Below are positions 11,691-22,666 of a stretch of 64,000 nt of DNA, in pieces (position 1 is the first letter of the stretch; every line of letters starts with the position of its first letter). Below the pieces are notes generated by a model. It was given only the letters and a program-made list of their open reading frames with translations, made no database searches and was not told the origin of the DNA. The stretch comes from Nilaparvata lugens (Eukaryota; Arthropoda; Insecta; Hemiptera; Delphacidae). The translations under genes and the position numbers were made by a program. The stretch lies in assembly GCF_014356525.2 (NCBI RefSeq), contig NC_052508.1:37773113-37837112 (forward strand). Direction: 5' to 3'.

Positions 11691-12660
11691 AACGTAAATT
11701 TTGAGCGTATCTTTGGCTAAATATCGAAGTCCTCACAACATACGATTTTTAGACCCTAGCTGAGCCTTTGTACAAACTTTAATAAATATTTTCTATCAAT
11801 TATTAAAAAAGTGAGAAAACATAAAAACGCCGATTTTGGGCGTATCTTTGACGAAATATTGACGACTTCTCATGACGAAATCTTTAGACCTCTGTTCCAA
11901 ATTTGAACTTTTTTGAAAAAGCAAAGAAAGTGGAAAATTATGTGCGTATGTTTTGTTAACCAAATTTGAAGATTTTTGTGAATTAGTTTTAATGAGAAAT
12001 CACAGAAAAATGTTGGAAAATACTGAAAAACCGCTAATTTTGGGCGTAATCAAGAAGTCTTATAGAGAAACGAATGTATTCACCCTAGCTAAACTTCTGT
12101 ACCAAATTTGAACATTTTCTCTGAATTAGTTCTTGAAAAATCTGAGAAAACGCAGAAAAAACTATGGTGAACGCTTGGAAAACACTGTGAAAGTGCTCAT
12201 TTCGGGCTTACCTTTGGCGAAATTTTGAAGTCTTCTCAAGACTAATCTACTAGACCCTAGCTGAACTTCTGTACCAATTTTGAACATGATCTGTCAATCA
12301 GTTCTTGAAAAGGCAAAAAAAACGCCGATTTTGGGCGGATCTTGAGTGTTATTTCAAAACCCTTCCAATACAACATTTTAATACATCAGTTGAGCCTTTG
12401 TACCAAATTTGAACATTTTTTGTCATTTAGTTCTTGAAAAAGCTAAGAAAACGCAGATTTTGGGCGTATCTTAGGACATTTTTTTTTCAATTCCATCTTA
12501 GTGCTCCTCTAGAAGGCTAACTGAACAAACCTGTAAAATTTGAACGTATTTGGTCTTGTAGATTTTTAGCTCTGTTGATTATGAATGAGTAAGTGAGTGA
12601 GTGAATGAATCAGTGTCATTTCGCTTTTATATATTATAGAATATATAAAAGAATATCATC
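11690..12660. repeat. Degenerate tandem repeat, about seven units of 95-160 bp
   Basis: Each unit contains a variant of GATTTTGGGCGTATCTTTG, then text like GACCCTAGCTGAAC, TTCTGTACCAAATTTGAAC and TTAGTTCTTGAAAAAG. Anchors lie near 11697, 11832, 11938, 12035, 12193, 12325 and 12456. The array ends in a (GAGT)n microsatellite at about 12590-12610 and the phrase TTTCGCTTTTATATATTATAG. No protein coding is seen. It is probably the body of an unclassified dispersed element. Confidence 0.6.
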
Positions 12661-12749
12661 GATACTTATTTCATTTTTTCATTTTCATTTCATTTTTTTC
12701 ATCTCACTGACCACCTATGAAAGGGGTATAAGGATTTGTTAATTATAAT

Positions 12750-15713
12750 CTAAGTCGTCAATCTTTGCATTCTATAATGCAAAAAGAATTCCTCACTGGA
12801 ATAAGGACAAACCTGCAACAACTCCTCCCTCACCTTAATTCTGAACTTTTCACCTGTAAGAGCTTTCATGTGTGTTGGCAATGAATTATAAAGCCGAATT
12901 CCTGCACTCTTTACCCCCCTCTCATACATACCAGTTCGATGAATGTCGTCTCTGAGGTTTTGTCTATTTCTGGTATTGTATGAGTGGAACAACTCTCCTG
13001 TATTAAACCTATCTTTATTCCTATCAATAAAACAAAGAGCCTCTAAAATATATACACCTGGTAGTGGGAGAATCTTTAACTCTTTGAAATAATCTCTACA
13101 ACTTGCTCTAATAGATTCACCCACCATCACTCTAACTGCCCACTTTTGAATCCTAAATATATGTATTGCATGAGTTGAATTGCCCCAAAGTATAACACCG
13201 TATGAAAGAAGAGAATGGAACACAGCAAAATAAACACTTCTAAGCGTTCCTGCATCCAGCAATTTCTTCACGGTTCTAAGAACAAATACTGCTGAGTTTA
13301 GTTTGCTTTTTAGCTGGTCTAAATGAGGTCGCCAGGAGAGTTCAGAGTCCAGCACTACTCCAAGTACCGTTGCCTCGTTTGCTGAACCTATGTTTCCATC
13401 TCTCGTATCCAATACTGCTTCCCGAGCCGTCCTGAATGGAATCTACTTAGTCTTATTGTAATTTAGTACCAACATATTTGAGGCCAGCCATTCTTTTAGT
13501 TTCTGAAGAGCTCTTCTACTTTCAGATTCCATATCATGCTGACTGTTACTTTTCAATAAAATACTTACATCATCAGCGTATAAAACACAGTGTGCTGGCT
13601 CAAGGTGTGGTGGCAAGTCGTTAATATATAGAAGGAAAAGCAAAGGACCAAGGACTGATCCCTGAGGGACCCCACTCCTCGCCTGTAACCATACCGACTG
13701 ATACACAAAAGAGTGAGACTGTATTTCCACCCGCTGATGTCTCTCATCAAAGTATGATACGAACCACTTGAGAACCTTGCCTTCAAAACCATATAATTTC
13801 ATCTTTTTCAATAAAATTTCAATGTTTACAAGATCGAAAGCTTTGGAAAGATCGGCAATCAGGCCACATACCCTGGATCTTCCATCCACAGAATTCAGCA
13901 CTTCATTTATAAAAGAAAAAAGCGCATCACCTGTAGAAGTGCCGGGCCTGAATCCAAACTGTTTAGGGGACAGCAGTTTTAACTTGTTCAAGTACTTTCT
14001 TAATCTGTGGAGCACTACGTATTCGAATATCTTTAGAAATACAAGTGGATTGGCAATCGGTCTGTGATTTTCAGGAAGCTTGTGGTTACCTTTCTTATAA
14101 ATGGGGACTACCTTAGAATATTTCAACTTTAACGGTACACAACCGGCTTTCATTGATTCGTTAAATATATAAGTCAGAGGTTCAATTATATGTTCGGCTG
14201 TTTGCTTTACTAGATAGTTTGAAATATTTTAATGATCATAGGATTTTTTATTTTTTAAAAATTTAATTATCTTTCTGAGTTCTGTTCTACTTATTGGATC
14301 AAATTCTTTCAAGTGGAAAGTGCGCGACTGTCGATGAACACTGCTAAAGAACTTTAAAAATTCATCTACGTCAGAATATTTACAGATACATTGTTGTATT
14401 TTCAGAGGAGTATTTATAAAATAATTATTTAGTAAATCTGCAGCTTCTTTGCCTCCTTTTATAATTCCAGTTTCATTGGCTATGTTTGTTTCTAATGTTT
14501 GAGCGGTACTCTTTCCTGTCTCAGTCTTAACTAGTTTCCATATTGCTCTTGTTTGATTTGAAGATTTTTTTATAAATGTACTAGCGGCAATTTTTTTGGC
14601 GGCATTCAGGACCTTTCTATAAGTATTTTTATAAATTCTAAAAAAGGATTCTAAGTTAAAGTATTTCATACCTGACGATGTAATTAAGTGAATCATAGTA
14701 CCTACCGATGATGGCATTTTCAATAACAAGCTCAGTGTCTTCAATCTGTCTCTAGATATCCTAATACCTTGAGTAATCCACGATAGCTTATCTATTTTTC
14801 CCCTGCCCACTGATCTTTCTGGAACATATTGATTACAGTGACCTATATAAGAGTTCATGAAGCTATTGAACATCGTATCGACATCTGTAGAATTGTAAAC
14901 AGAGCGCCAGCATTCATTTGAAAGCCCGTTTTTTAAAGCTGTTACATTTTTTTGATTAATTACTCTGTACTTTTTACTTTTCCCGAACGGTAAACATTTT
15001 TTCTCCTCAGAATTGGATTTTAATTTCTGTAATTTTAGTCTAGCACTACCACCATCGTGATCAGAAAAAGAGCAGGGAATAGTTCCGCCAGCAGAGAGAG
15101 CTGATGGATAGTTCGAAATAATGTAGTCAATTTCTGTGGCTGAATCTTTAGTCACTCTTGTTGGGCCCTTAGTTATTTTGTTTAAATTGAATGTTGTTAA
15201 TAGATCTTTGAACAAACTGCTGTTTCTATCATCCTTATTGTAATCTACATTTAAGTCACCGCATAAACATACTATTTCACCTTTCTCTTTTGTGACTTTC
15301 GGTAAAACAGATCTAAGTGATTCGATAAAAACTTCGAAATCCGAATTGGGAGCTCTATACAAACATAAGACTATTAATTTCTGTGGCATCTTTTTCAATC
15401 TCAATTCTATAGCGGATACTTCAAATACACTCTCAATAGCTAATGAGACTATGTCATTTCTGATATTACAATTGTTGATAGATCTGTCACGAACGAATAT
15501 ACAGGACCCACCTCTATTTTTTAGTTGTCTACTGAACTGTGATCTCAAACTAAAATCAGGAAGAGCAAAAACCTCTAATTCATTCTGTCGCAGCCAATGC
15601 TCAGTCAGACAAACAATATCGAAAGAAGTTCCCTCTTGTGACAATAGGATTTCGATGTCTAATTTAGAGTTCAGCAAGCCCTGGCAGTTAACGTGAAAAA
15701 CCTCACATCCTAT
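12750..15713 (-). pseudogene. LINE-C ORF2, endonuclease/reverse transcriptase with two in-frame stops
   Basis: Reading from 15713 downward the frame is open through HVNCQGL and FDIVCLTEHWL of the APE-type endonuclease, CGDLNVDYN and FSDHDGG (the catalytic His region). The RT follows, with [46 protein letters not shown] and YADD, then the C-terminal region with GVVLDSELSWRPHLDQL and SLLSYGVILWG. Stops at 14229-14231 and 13443-13445 fall within one unbroken frame, so these are point mutations. No ATG occurs upstream of the endonuclease. The natural entry seems to be -1 frameshifting from ORF1 at 15713-15719. Confidence 0.9.
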
Positions 15714-17045
15714 AAAAAATCATTAGTATTGGACAAAACTGAGATATTTGAGCACACCTGATTATCCATTGACACGCGCACCGCCCCACCACAAGACTCA
15801 CCTGCATTTCCTCTTCCTGTACTGAGTCGACTTTCATTCATAAGTTGTTCTTTCAAAAGTACCCTAAGTTTAAGTTTTCCTTTAATCTTATTCAGATGGA
15901 GTCCATGTCTTTTATAGTCAGCTATTTCAAAATTTCCCATATCCATGAGGTCGATTCCATCAAGCTGTGAGATCTGTCCGCTCAGCGTCAGTAGGCTGAG
16001 TTGTAGTGTCAACTATGTCGTTTGTTCCGGCTAGTACAATTACCCTATCGTCAAAATCGAAATCGGAAGTCAATTTTTCCAAGTCATGTGTTACTGCCCT
16101 GAAATCCCCTCCAGGTTTTGCCATTACCGTAGCTTCATAACCATCGTCGTGCACCATACGATTTAATTCCCATCCCAAATCCTTTCCGTGGCTGTCTGCT
16201 ACTACCAATACTCTCCTTCTCCTTTTTACCCTAGCTTTACTTGAAGGTTTCTTTGCATTTCTAGCTTGCTTATCATTATCTACATCGTTGTGCGCTGCAT
16301 CACAGTTATCTAAAACGCTAAAATAGTTATTTGTCATAGTAACGGGGTTTTGAGTTGTTACACGGTTGAAAACTGTATCGCCTGGAGAATAAAAATTTCT
16401 AAGATCACTCAATTCCATGTCAAGACTTTTATTTTCAGCTCTCAGTACTGAATTTTCGGCTTCCAGCACCTCAATACTTACTCTCATCTGTTCAATTATT
16501 GCTTCACTTTCCATCAATATCTTGTCCACGTCCATAGAGTGATCAATTACGTCATTCCATTGTTTTTTAAGTATTTCCATATTCTCAACCAGTTGATTAT
16601 TTTCTTTTTTAAGTGATTCTATGGTGTCGTTGCAATGTACATTTGATTGTTGAAAATCTGAATTCAAAGGAGACTTGGAAGAATGTGGTGTACTACTTGA
16701 GAAAATAGTGTGAATAGAGGATACGATGTCGGCTGTGTCGTTTAAAGAGGCGAGAGATTTATCTAGTACTGCCTGGTTATCAGGAATTGTCCTCGGTGAG
16801 CTGTTCAAAGTTAACGAATTATCCCCTCGTTCGCTGCTAGTTGAATTTGGCGGATGATTATGCTCATTAGTTGGATTGGACATAAGCAACAATTCATTAT
16901 CTGTTTTTATTGAAATGCTACAATCCTTTTTTAAACAGCGCCAGACTATGTGACCCAGTGATGTAATTCTAACCTTTCTGAATTTATAGTCATCATGTAT
17001 AACGGCCTCATTTCCCTTATTTGTTGTGGCTGCTTGCAATTTCAT
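15710..17045 (-). pseudogene. LINE-C ORF1, FLYWCH-like finger, coiled coil and SGNH esterase
   Basis: From ATG at 17045: a FLYWCH-like zinc finger (WRCLKKDC...NEHNHPP, residues about 36-65), a low-complexity linker, a coiled coil (about residues 135-215), a basic patch KRRRRVLVV, then an SGNH-hydrolase fold with VADSHGKDL (nucleophile Ser block) and LAGTNDI (block III). The first frame stops at 15960. The downstream part, with DYKRHGLHLNKIKGK (catalytic His block), is in another frame down to 15710. Too few residues lie between blocks III and V for the fold, so a deletion rather than a single-base slip is likely near 15980. Esterase ORF1 proteins are known in CR1-type LINEs. Confidence 0.8.
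15713..15719 (-). promoter_or_regulatory. Candidate -1 ribosomal frameshift site, LINE-C
   Basis: The minus strand reads GAT TTT TTA TAG at the end of ORF1, so T TTT TTA is in the zero frame and is directly followed by the stop codon. Slipping back one base gives ...TTT ATA GGA TGT GAG GTT, which leads without a stop into the endonuclease. T TTT TTA is the same heptamer used at the HIV-1 gag-pol junction (established). Use here is inferred from frame geometry and from the lack of an ORF2 ATG. Confidence 0.65.
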
Positions 17046-18542
17046 AATTGAATAATACTTTAGGCTTGCAATAATATAATACTATAATTATATAAATAGT
17101 TTTATATGAATAAGAATGATAAAAATGTTAGGATTTTATTCTTCTATTAATTTACTTTTGTTAGTTTATTTATTTAGAAAATTAGAAGGAATACTTTAAA
17201 TTTAAAAATCTATTCAGTTGATTTAAGTTTCAATTTAGAAAAGTGGAAATGGAATACTCTGTCGTAACAGTAACAATCACTAGGTAACGAGAAACAATGA
17301 CAAGGTACGATTCCACTAAAATATTTCTCTTCTATTTAATCATTATAAATTTATGGTACTATTAATTATTTGAATATTATAACTCTACTTATCAAATTAC
17401 TTGATAATAATTATTAAACTGCCGAAATAGTAAATTTGAGTGAGTTGATCTACAAAACTTCTAATATATTATTATTTAATATTATGATATGCTATATTCT
17501 TTTTAAACTTTGATCAATAATTCTTTATTCAATATTTTACCAGTCAGAAGATTTCTTCTCAAATAAAATTATATTTCAATTACTCTAGTCAGGCTCACTT
17601 TCAAACAGTGTATGAAAATCACAGCACATGTAGAGTCGCGCGTGCTCTGTCCACCAGCAGACCAAGCCCGACTAAACAAATCCAGAGCAGTTGTGCTGAG
17701 TTTACATTGAAATGCACCCAAGCACAATATTTGCAAGGACTACTGATAATCACAAAAAATAACAATTCGCCTCACAACCAAAAATGTACACAACCCAGTT
17801 GGTTGAAATAAGTTTATTTAATGAGTGAAAGCTGAAAATCAAGTGAGAAGAAAGTCTGACAAATTTGTAGTTTCACTCACGTGAAAAAGACTGAACTAGC
17901 AGAAAAACTAGAAAAACAGTCAAAACTATTGAAATAAATAATTAAAACGATTAAACATGAATTGAAATTAAAGTAGTATAATCACTCACTTATATTGTTT
18001 TGAATTATTATAGTCCTTGTTTTAGATAATAAACTTTTAAAAAAGAAGAGGAAAGATAGAAAAAGTAGAAACGAAGAACTTTGAGTAAAGACAAAAATTA
18101 TGAAGCTCAATTTAGTAAAAGGAAAATTTATGGAACGTTCTTTAAATACAATTATTACTTAATTTGGTTTTTATAATAGGAATGTAGTAAAGTATTAAAT
18201 TGTTTAGCAAAAGAAAAAAATTATGGAACGCACAGTGTTCTAGAATAAATTTGAAGTTACTGTACTTAATTTAAGTTATAATTGAAAAGCAAATAGAAAT
18301 GCAGCAAGAAGAAAGGGAATCGAGGAAAAGAAAAAAATGCTCTATTTGAGAGAACCTGTTATCTTTAGAGTTCGTACCAATATCAATCAGAACCAGTCGT
18401 TCAACGATTCTTATCAAGACGATAAAGGCACATCCGAAAAACAAACTAGTGATAAAGTAATAATATACTGTAAGGTAAATTTTAAAACTTCAACTGAGTT
18501 GTGGTCGATGTTGTAGTAGAAACGTTCCATGATGAAATAAAA
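17046..18542. other. UBA2 intron, no gene recognised
   Basis: Very AT-rich; short lysine-poor ORFs only. Part of 17046-17300 may be the LINE-C 5' leader. Nothing else can be supported. Confidence 0.4.
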
Positions 18543-18632
18543 ACACATAGATGTTGTCAGTTTTCTACACTTTGTACACGACCATGGTCGTGTACCAAAT
18601 TAAAGTGTAGAAAACTGACAACATCTATGTGT
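18543..18632. repeat. Perfect foldback hairpin (snapback MITE-like)
   Basis: Arms reading ACACATAGATGTTGTCAGTT onward are repeated in inverse at 18601-18632. The centre carries the palindrome around GACCATGGTC (18574-18595). The phrase GTAAATTTTAAAA occurs at about 18475 and again just after the right arm. No coding. It lies about 340 bp before UBA2 exon B. Confidence 0.75.
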
Positions 18633-18973
18633 AAATTTTAAAATTCTCTATCGTTCAACCTGTCTTCAAAAATCCTATCACTCGCTCAAAAATTCTAACC
18701 TCCAATTCCGATCAAGGTACACTACATAGACATATAATAAAATACTTACAGTTTCCAGGATCAAAATATCAAAGCACACTAAGAAGTAACACTTGAATAA
18801 AAACGCTAATACCCTTTTGGAGACATGAAAAACACATTTATCGAAATAAACACCATTAATTGGAGACACGATTTCACCACCAACTTCTCACTGCAGGCAG
18901 GCCTGCCAACCAATCAATCCATACTTATGTGGGCGACAACCAATAGATTGATGAATTTGTTTTGTTGTTCCAG

Positions 18974-19261
18974 CGCCGAATATGAAGTGAACTTCTTCAA
19001 ACAATTCAACTTGGTACTGAACGCGCTAGACAATCGCGTGGCCAGGAACCACGTGAACAGGCTGTGTCTGGCCTCTGGCACGCCATTGGTGGAGAGCGGC
19101 ACGGCCGGCTATGAGGGCCAGGTCGAGCTAATTGTCAAAGGAAAGACTAAGTGCTATGAGTGCAGCCCTAAAGCTCCACAGAAAACGTTTCCTGGCTGCA
19201 CAATCAGGAACACGCCGTCCGAACCCATCCACTGCATCGTTTGGTCCAAATATTTGTTCAA
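18974..19261 (+). CDS. UBA2: UBA2 exon B (catalytic cysteine domain start)
   Basis: Encodes 95 full codons with split codons at both ends: [47 protein letters not shown], the zinc pair CYEC (Cys codons at 19152 and 19161) and [16 protein letters not shown]. The active-site Cys that carries SUMO is in that motif at 19197-19199. Acceptor TTGTTGTTCCAG ends at 18973; donor AA|GTAAGT at 19262. The exon is noticeably more GC-rich than its surroundings. All residues expected for catalysis are present. Confidence 0.97.
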
Positions 19262-19265
19262 GTAA

Positions 19266-19490
19266 GTGCCGTTCGTACAGTTTACATTACTAAACTAGAT
19301 TTAGTTGATCGTGTTTAAGTTAATCTGAAAGTTGAAACTTGAATCGGGGTTTGCAATGCATTTATCAATCTAGTTTGAGTTAAACTAGTTTAGCGTTAAG
19401 TTGGTAATAGAATGACATCGTTTATAATATCAAGAAGGATGAATTGTAAAGGGAATTTGTTATTTGTTTACAACCCAACAAATTGAGTTT
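19266..19490 (+). repeat. Dispersed repeat (ACTGTGCAAACGG family) abutting exon B donor
   Basis: The text from TGCCGTTCGTACAGT through CTAAACTAG, TTAAGTTAATCTGAAAG, AAACTTGAATCGG, TTTAGCGTTAAGTTGGTAA and TTTGTTATTTGTTTACAA matches the reverse complement of 63570-63765 over its whole length. It starts only about 5 bp inside the intron, so the element end nearly touches the UBA2 splice donor. Confidence 0.7.
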
Positions 19491-19788
19491 ATACAGCTCG
19501 TTATATTATCACGTATACACTGAGTACCTTCAGAGGTAGGTGATTGATACCCAGGTGTTGCTCCTGGACGACTTAGCTCAGTCGTAATGTGGGCGGGGAA
19601 AGGAGGCAAGTCGAAGTTCTTCTTCTTCCTTCTTTGTGCCTTAGCTGGTGTGAACAGCACCTCCTGGTGCTTCTGACGGCGTGATGGTCGCTCTCTAGTC
19701 TGATGACACCACTTCGAGGTAATTTTGTATTGGCCCTACGGCCTCGGTTCCGCTCCAGTATAGTAGGAAGAGGAAGGATAGACGGGAG

Positions 19789-20677
19789 GGACGGCAGCCA
19801 ACGGGCCGCTGTGCCCGGAGAGGATAGACGGTAAGGGACGGCAGCCAACGGGCCGCTGTGCCCTGGGAGGATGGATGGAAAGGGACGGCAGCCAACGGGC
19901 CGCTATGTCCTGGGAGGATGAGAGGAAAGGGACGGCAGCCAACGGGCCGCTATGCCCTGGGAGGATGAGAGGAAAGGGACGGCAGCCAACGGGCCGCTGT
20001 GCCCTGGGAGGATGAGAGGAAAGGGACGGCAGCCAACGGGCCGCTGTGCCCTGGGATGATAGTGGAAAGGGACGGCAGCCAACGGGCCGCTGTGCCCTGG
20101 GAGGATGGAGGAAAGGGACGGCAGCCAACGGGCCGCTGTGCCCTGGGAGGATGGGTGGAAAGGGACGGCAGCCAACGGGTCGCTGTGTCCTGGGAGGATG
20201 AGAGGAAAGGGACGGCAGCCAACGGGCCGCTGTGCTCTGGGAGGATGGATGGAAAGGGACGGCAGCCAACGGGCCGCTATGTCCTGGGAGGATGAGAGGA
20301 AAGGGACGGCAGCCAACGGGCCGCTGTGCCCTGGGAGGATGAGAGAAAGGGACGGCAGCCAACGGGCCGCTGTGCCCTGGGAGGATGAGAGGAAAGGGAC
20401 GGCAGCCAACGGGCCGCTGTGCCCTGGGAGGATGAGAGGAAAGGGACGGCAGCCAACGGGCCGCTGTGCCCTGGGATGATAGGTGGAAAGGGACGGCAGC
20501 CGACGGGCCGCTGTGTCCTGGGAGGATGAGAGGAAAGGGACGGCAGCCAACGGGCCGCTGTGCCCTGGGAGGATGGGTGGAAAGGGACGGCAGCCAACGG
20601 GTCGCTGTGTCCTGGGAGGATGAGAGGAAAGGGACGGCAGCCAACGGGCCGCTGTGCCCTGGGAGGATAGGCTGGAA
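19789..20677. repeat. 47-bp GC-rich minisatellite, 19 units
   Basis: Nineteen units of 46-47 bp begin at 19789, 19836, 19882, 19929 and so on to 20631. Each opens GGGACGGCAGCCAACGGGCC and continues GCTGTGCCCTGGGAGGAT plus a variable GAGAGGAAA or GGATGGAAA end. Several units share the same variants (GATGATAG, GGGTGG), pointing to block duplication. Because 47 is not a multiple of 3 and the unit has no stop, long spurious ORFs run through both strands; I do not call any of them a gene. Confidence 0.95.
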
Positions 20678-20766
20678 GGGACGCCTTAAAAGGCGTGAGC
20701 CATCCAGTCATCACCTTAAGAGGTGTACACCTCTGAGGCATCACCTTTAGAGGTGTATGCCACTCG

Positions 20767-21986
20767 CTATGAGCGTCATCTATACCTGTCCACAGGTACA
20801 TATTTACATCGTCCATCCGTTAATCGGACTTTTATGCGTGGCTTGCCGGCCCGTTTACGCTTACCAGGTGTCGAGACGCGTTGACACAAAACTGGATCCT
20901 TATTTCTTGAAGGACCTGGTGTGGGATCCTCTCAATGTGTGACAAACGCTTTGGCAATCAAAGGTGTTGTTGACACTTCCACATTCATGTAAGTCAATGG
21001 TGGCATTGATTCTTTCCTTACCACCTTCCTGTTTGTTGAGCGTGGTGGGATTGTGGAATTGTCTTTAGAGAATGATTTCCTACCTTGGGTTATCCTCTTT
21101 GTGTTGAGCGTGAGGTTAACATCTGACTCGACACGAGCTGGCATCCGCCTCACTGTGACCTCAACCGTCTCTTTGTCATTTAAGGGTGACTTTGATCCTT
21201 TCACTATCACCCTCTGTTTTATCATGCGACGCGGGGGTGTCAGTTGGTCTGTGGAGGGTGGTATCCTACTTCGGGTTAACCTCTCCATGTCGACTGCTTG
21301 GCTAGATTCTGACTTGCTATGAGATGGCATTCGTTCCATCCTAACTTCCACAAGGAAGTCTTTGCACTGACAGTTGGAGCATAAATCGCAGCGTGTCGTT
21401 CAGAGTTGGTCATTCCATCACAGTGATCAACTAAGTCATCCCAGGTTGCTTGTCTCGGAATATATGACAACTCTGCCTTTCTATCAATCAAGGCATTGGG
21501 TTCGACTCTGTTCAAACCAACCTGTTTGAACATCATTCTGTTGCGACTCTTGTTGTCCGGAGATATGGAATCTATGGCTGATATTGTTGGGACTGTTGTT
21601 GTCCTACTCCCCAATAAGATTGATCGCGACATAATTGGCTGACTTGAAGGATTCAATTGGGGAGGATCCCACTCTCTATCTCTCGTGAATGTGTGAATAG
21701 TCACTTTGTTTTCATGCATAAATTCCATGCCTAATAGCAACTCTTGTTCAAGTCCTTCCATTATAAACACAGTCAGTGGAATGGTGATTTGTTCTATAGT
21801 TACATTAGTTGTCACCTTCCCATTTAATGGGGTAGATCGTCCATCAGCTAATATCGCGTGGTGACATGCTGGTTCCTTCCTTATCATTCCTATTTTCCGG
21901 ATGACTTCATAGACCTCGTTACTCATATAATTAGCTTCAGCGCCAGTATCTAGCAACGCTTGGCACTTTCTACCACCGATTGTCAC
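20767..21986 (-). pseudogene. Retropepsin-like aspartic protease ORF with basic tail
   Basis: Minus-strand reading starts upstream of TVTIGGRKCQALLDTGAEAN, which carries the DTG catalytic triplet of retroviral-type proteases, and continues to the flap region and LLLGMEF, the second conserved block. After position 21276 the frame changes. A further stretch rich in Arg/Lys/Ser/Pro runs to 20932 and, past one TGA, to a basic end (DGRCKYVPVDRYR) near 20767. Such proteases process retroelement polyproteins as dimers. No RT follows, and the downstream sequence is the minisatellite. Possible origins are a decayed gag-protease element or a captured protease domain. Confidence 0.6.
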
Positions 21987-22666
21987 AGTAATAATAGTCG
22001 GTTGTCCCGTGATGTCTCTTTGATCACAGGAATCGTCTGTGTCTTTCGCACTACACCTGTCTTGTTTGATGTTTCATTGCCCTTTTGCATATTACAGTGG
22101 TTAATTGCAAGAAATTGTGAAATTTATACAGTTCGGACGGTTTTTCTTAGTGCAAAGTACCTGGTTTAACGAATTCCTGAACTGCATGACTGGTGAGTGT
22201 GGTACACGAGTGAGTTGCATGGACAGACCAAACACGATTTGAACTTTTCGACTCCATTTTTCGTAACCGGCATGCCCGTGATTTCACTTGTTATTGTTCT
22301 GATTACACTGAGAATCTGAGTGACTCTACTGCGACTTTATCGTGAACTGTACTGCTGTAGGAGTGACAGTGAAAGTGAAATTCTGATAACGCTGATAACT
22401 ACAACAAATTATTTTTACAACTGACTGTTATCTATGCGGCTGACTGTTGTGAAGATGTGAAGTGGCTTATCATCAGCTGATCTTTGTTTACCTGCAACCA
22501 TAGCAACAGATTCAGGAGAGGCATGACAACTGAGAGCGGTAACTTTGAACTTCTTTCGTTATAGATCTATCCATACTGTCCACCAAATAACAACTTAGTG
22601 CGGCAATTTTAGACTTCTTTTGGTATAGAACCCATAGACACTGTCAACCAATAAAATAATATTAGT

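Larger units (their letters stand above)
12668..17045 (-). mobile_element. LINE-C, nearly intact non-LTR retrotransposon
   Basis: A minus-strand LINE with ORF1 (FLYWCH-like finger, coiled coil, SGNH esterase) and ORF2 (APE endonuclease, RT). It ends at a minus-strand tail of ATGAAA-like units at 12668-12700. ORF2 carries only two in-frame stops and no frameshift over about 980 codons, so the insertion is young. ORF1 carries an internal deletion. ORF1 ends in a T TTT TTA heptamer followed at once by TAG, and ORF2 is in the -1 frame. The 5' end is not determined; ORF1 starts at 17045. Confidence 0.88.
19553..22090 (-). mobile_element. Retropepsin- and minisatellite-bearing element, copy 1
   Basis: The flank starting CCCAGGTGTTGCTCCTGG is shared with the copy at 30483, through the end of a GC-rich minisatellite. 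In this copy the minus strand also carries a retroviral-type aspartic protease ORF. The right part is cut by LINE-E at about 22091. No reverse transcriptase, integrase or paired LTRs were found, so the class is unresolved (LTR-type by the protease only). Confidence 0.55.

Noticed and set aside
19736..20644. Open frames of up to 302 codons through the minisatellite on both strands
   Set aside because: They arise because a stop-free 47-bp unit repeats; reading frames rotate with each unit, and no start context or conserved domain supports a protein.
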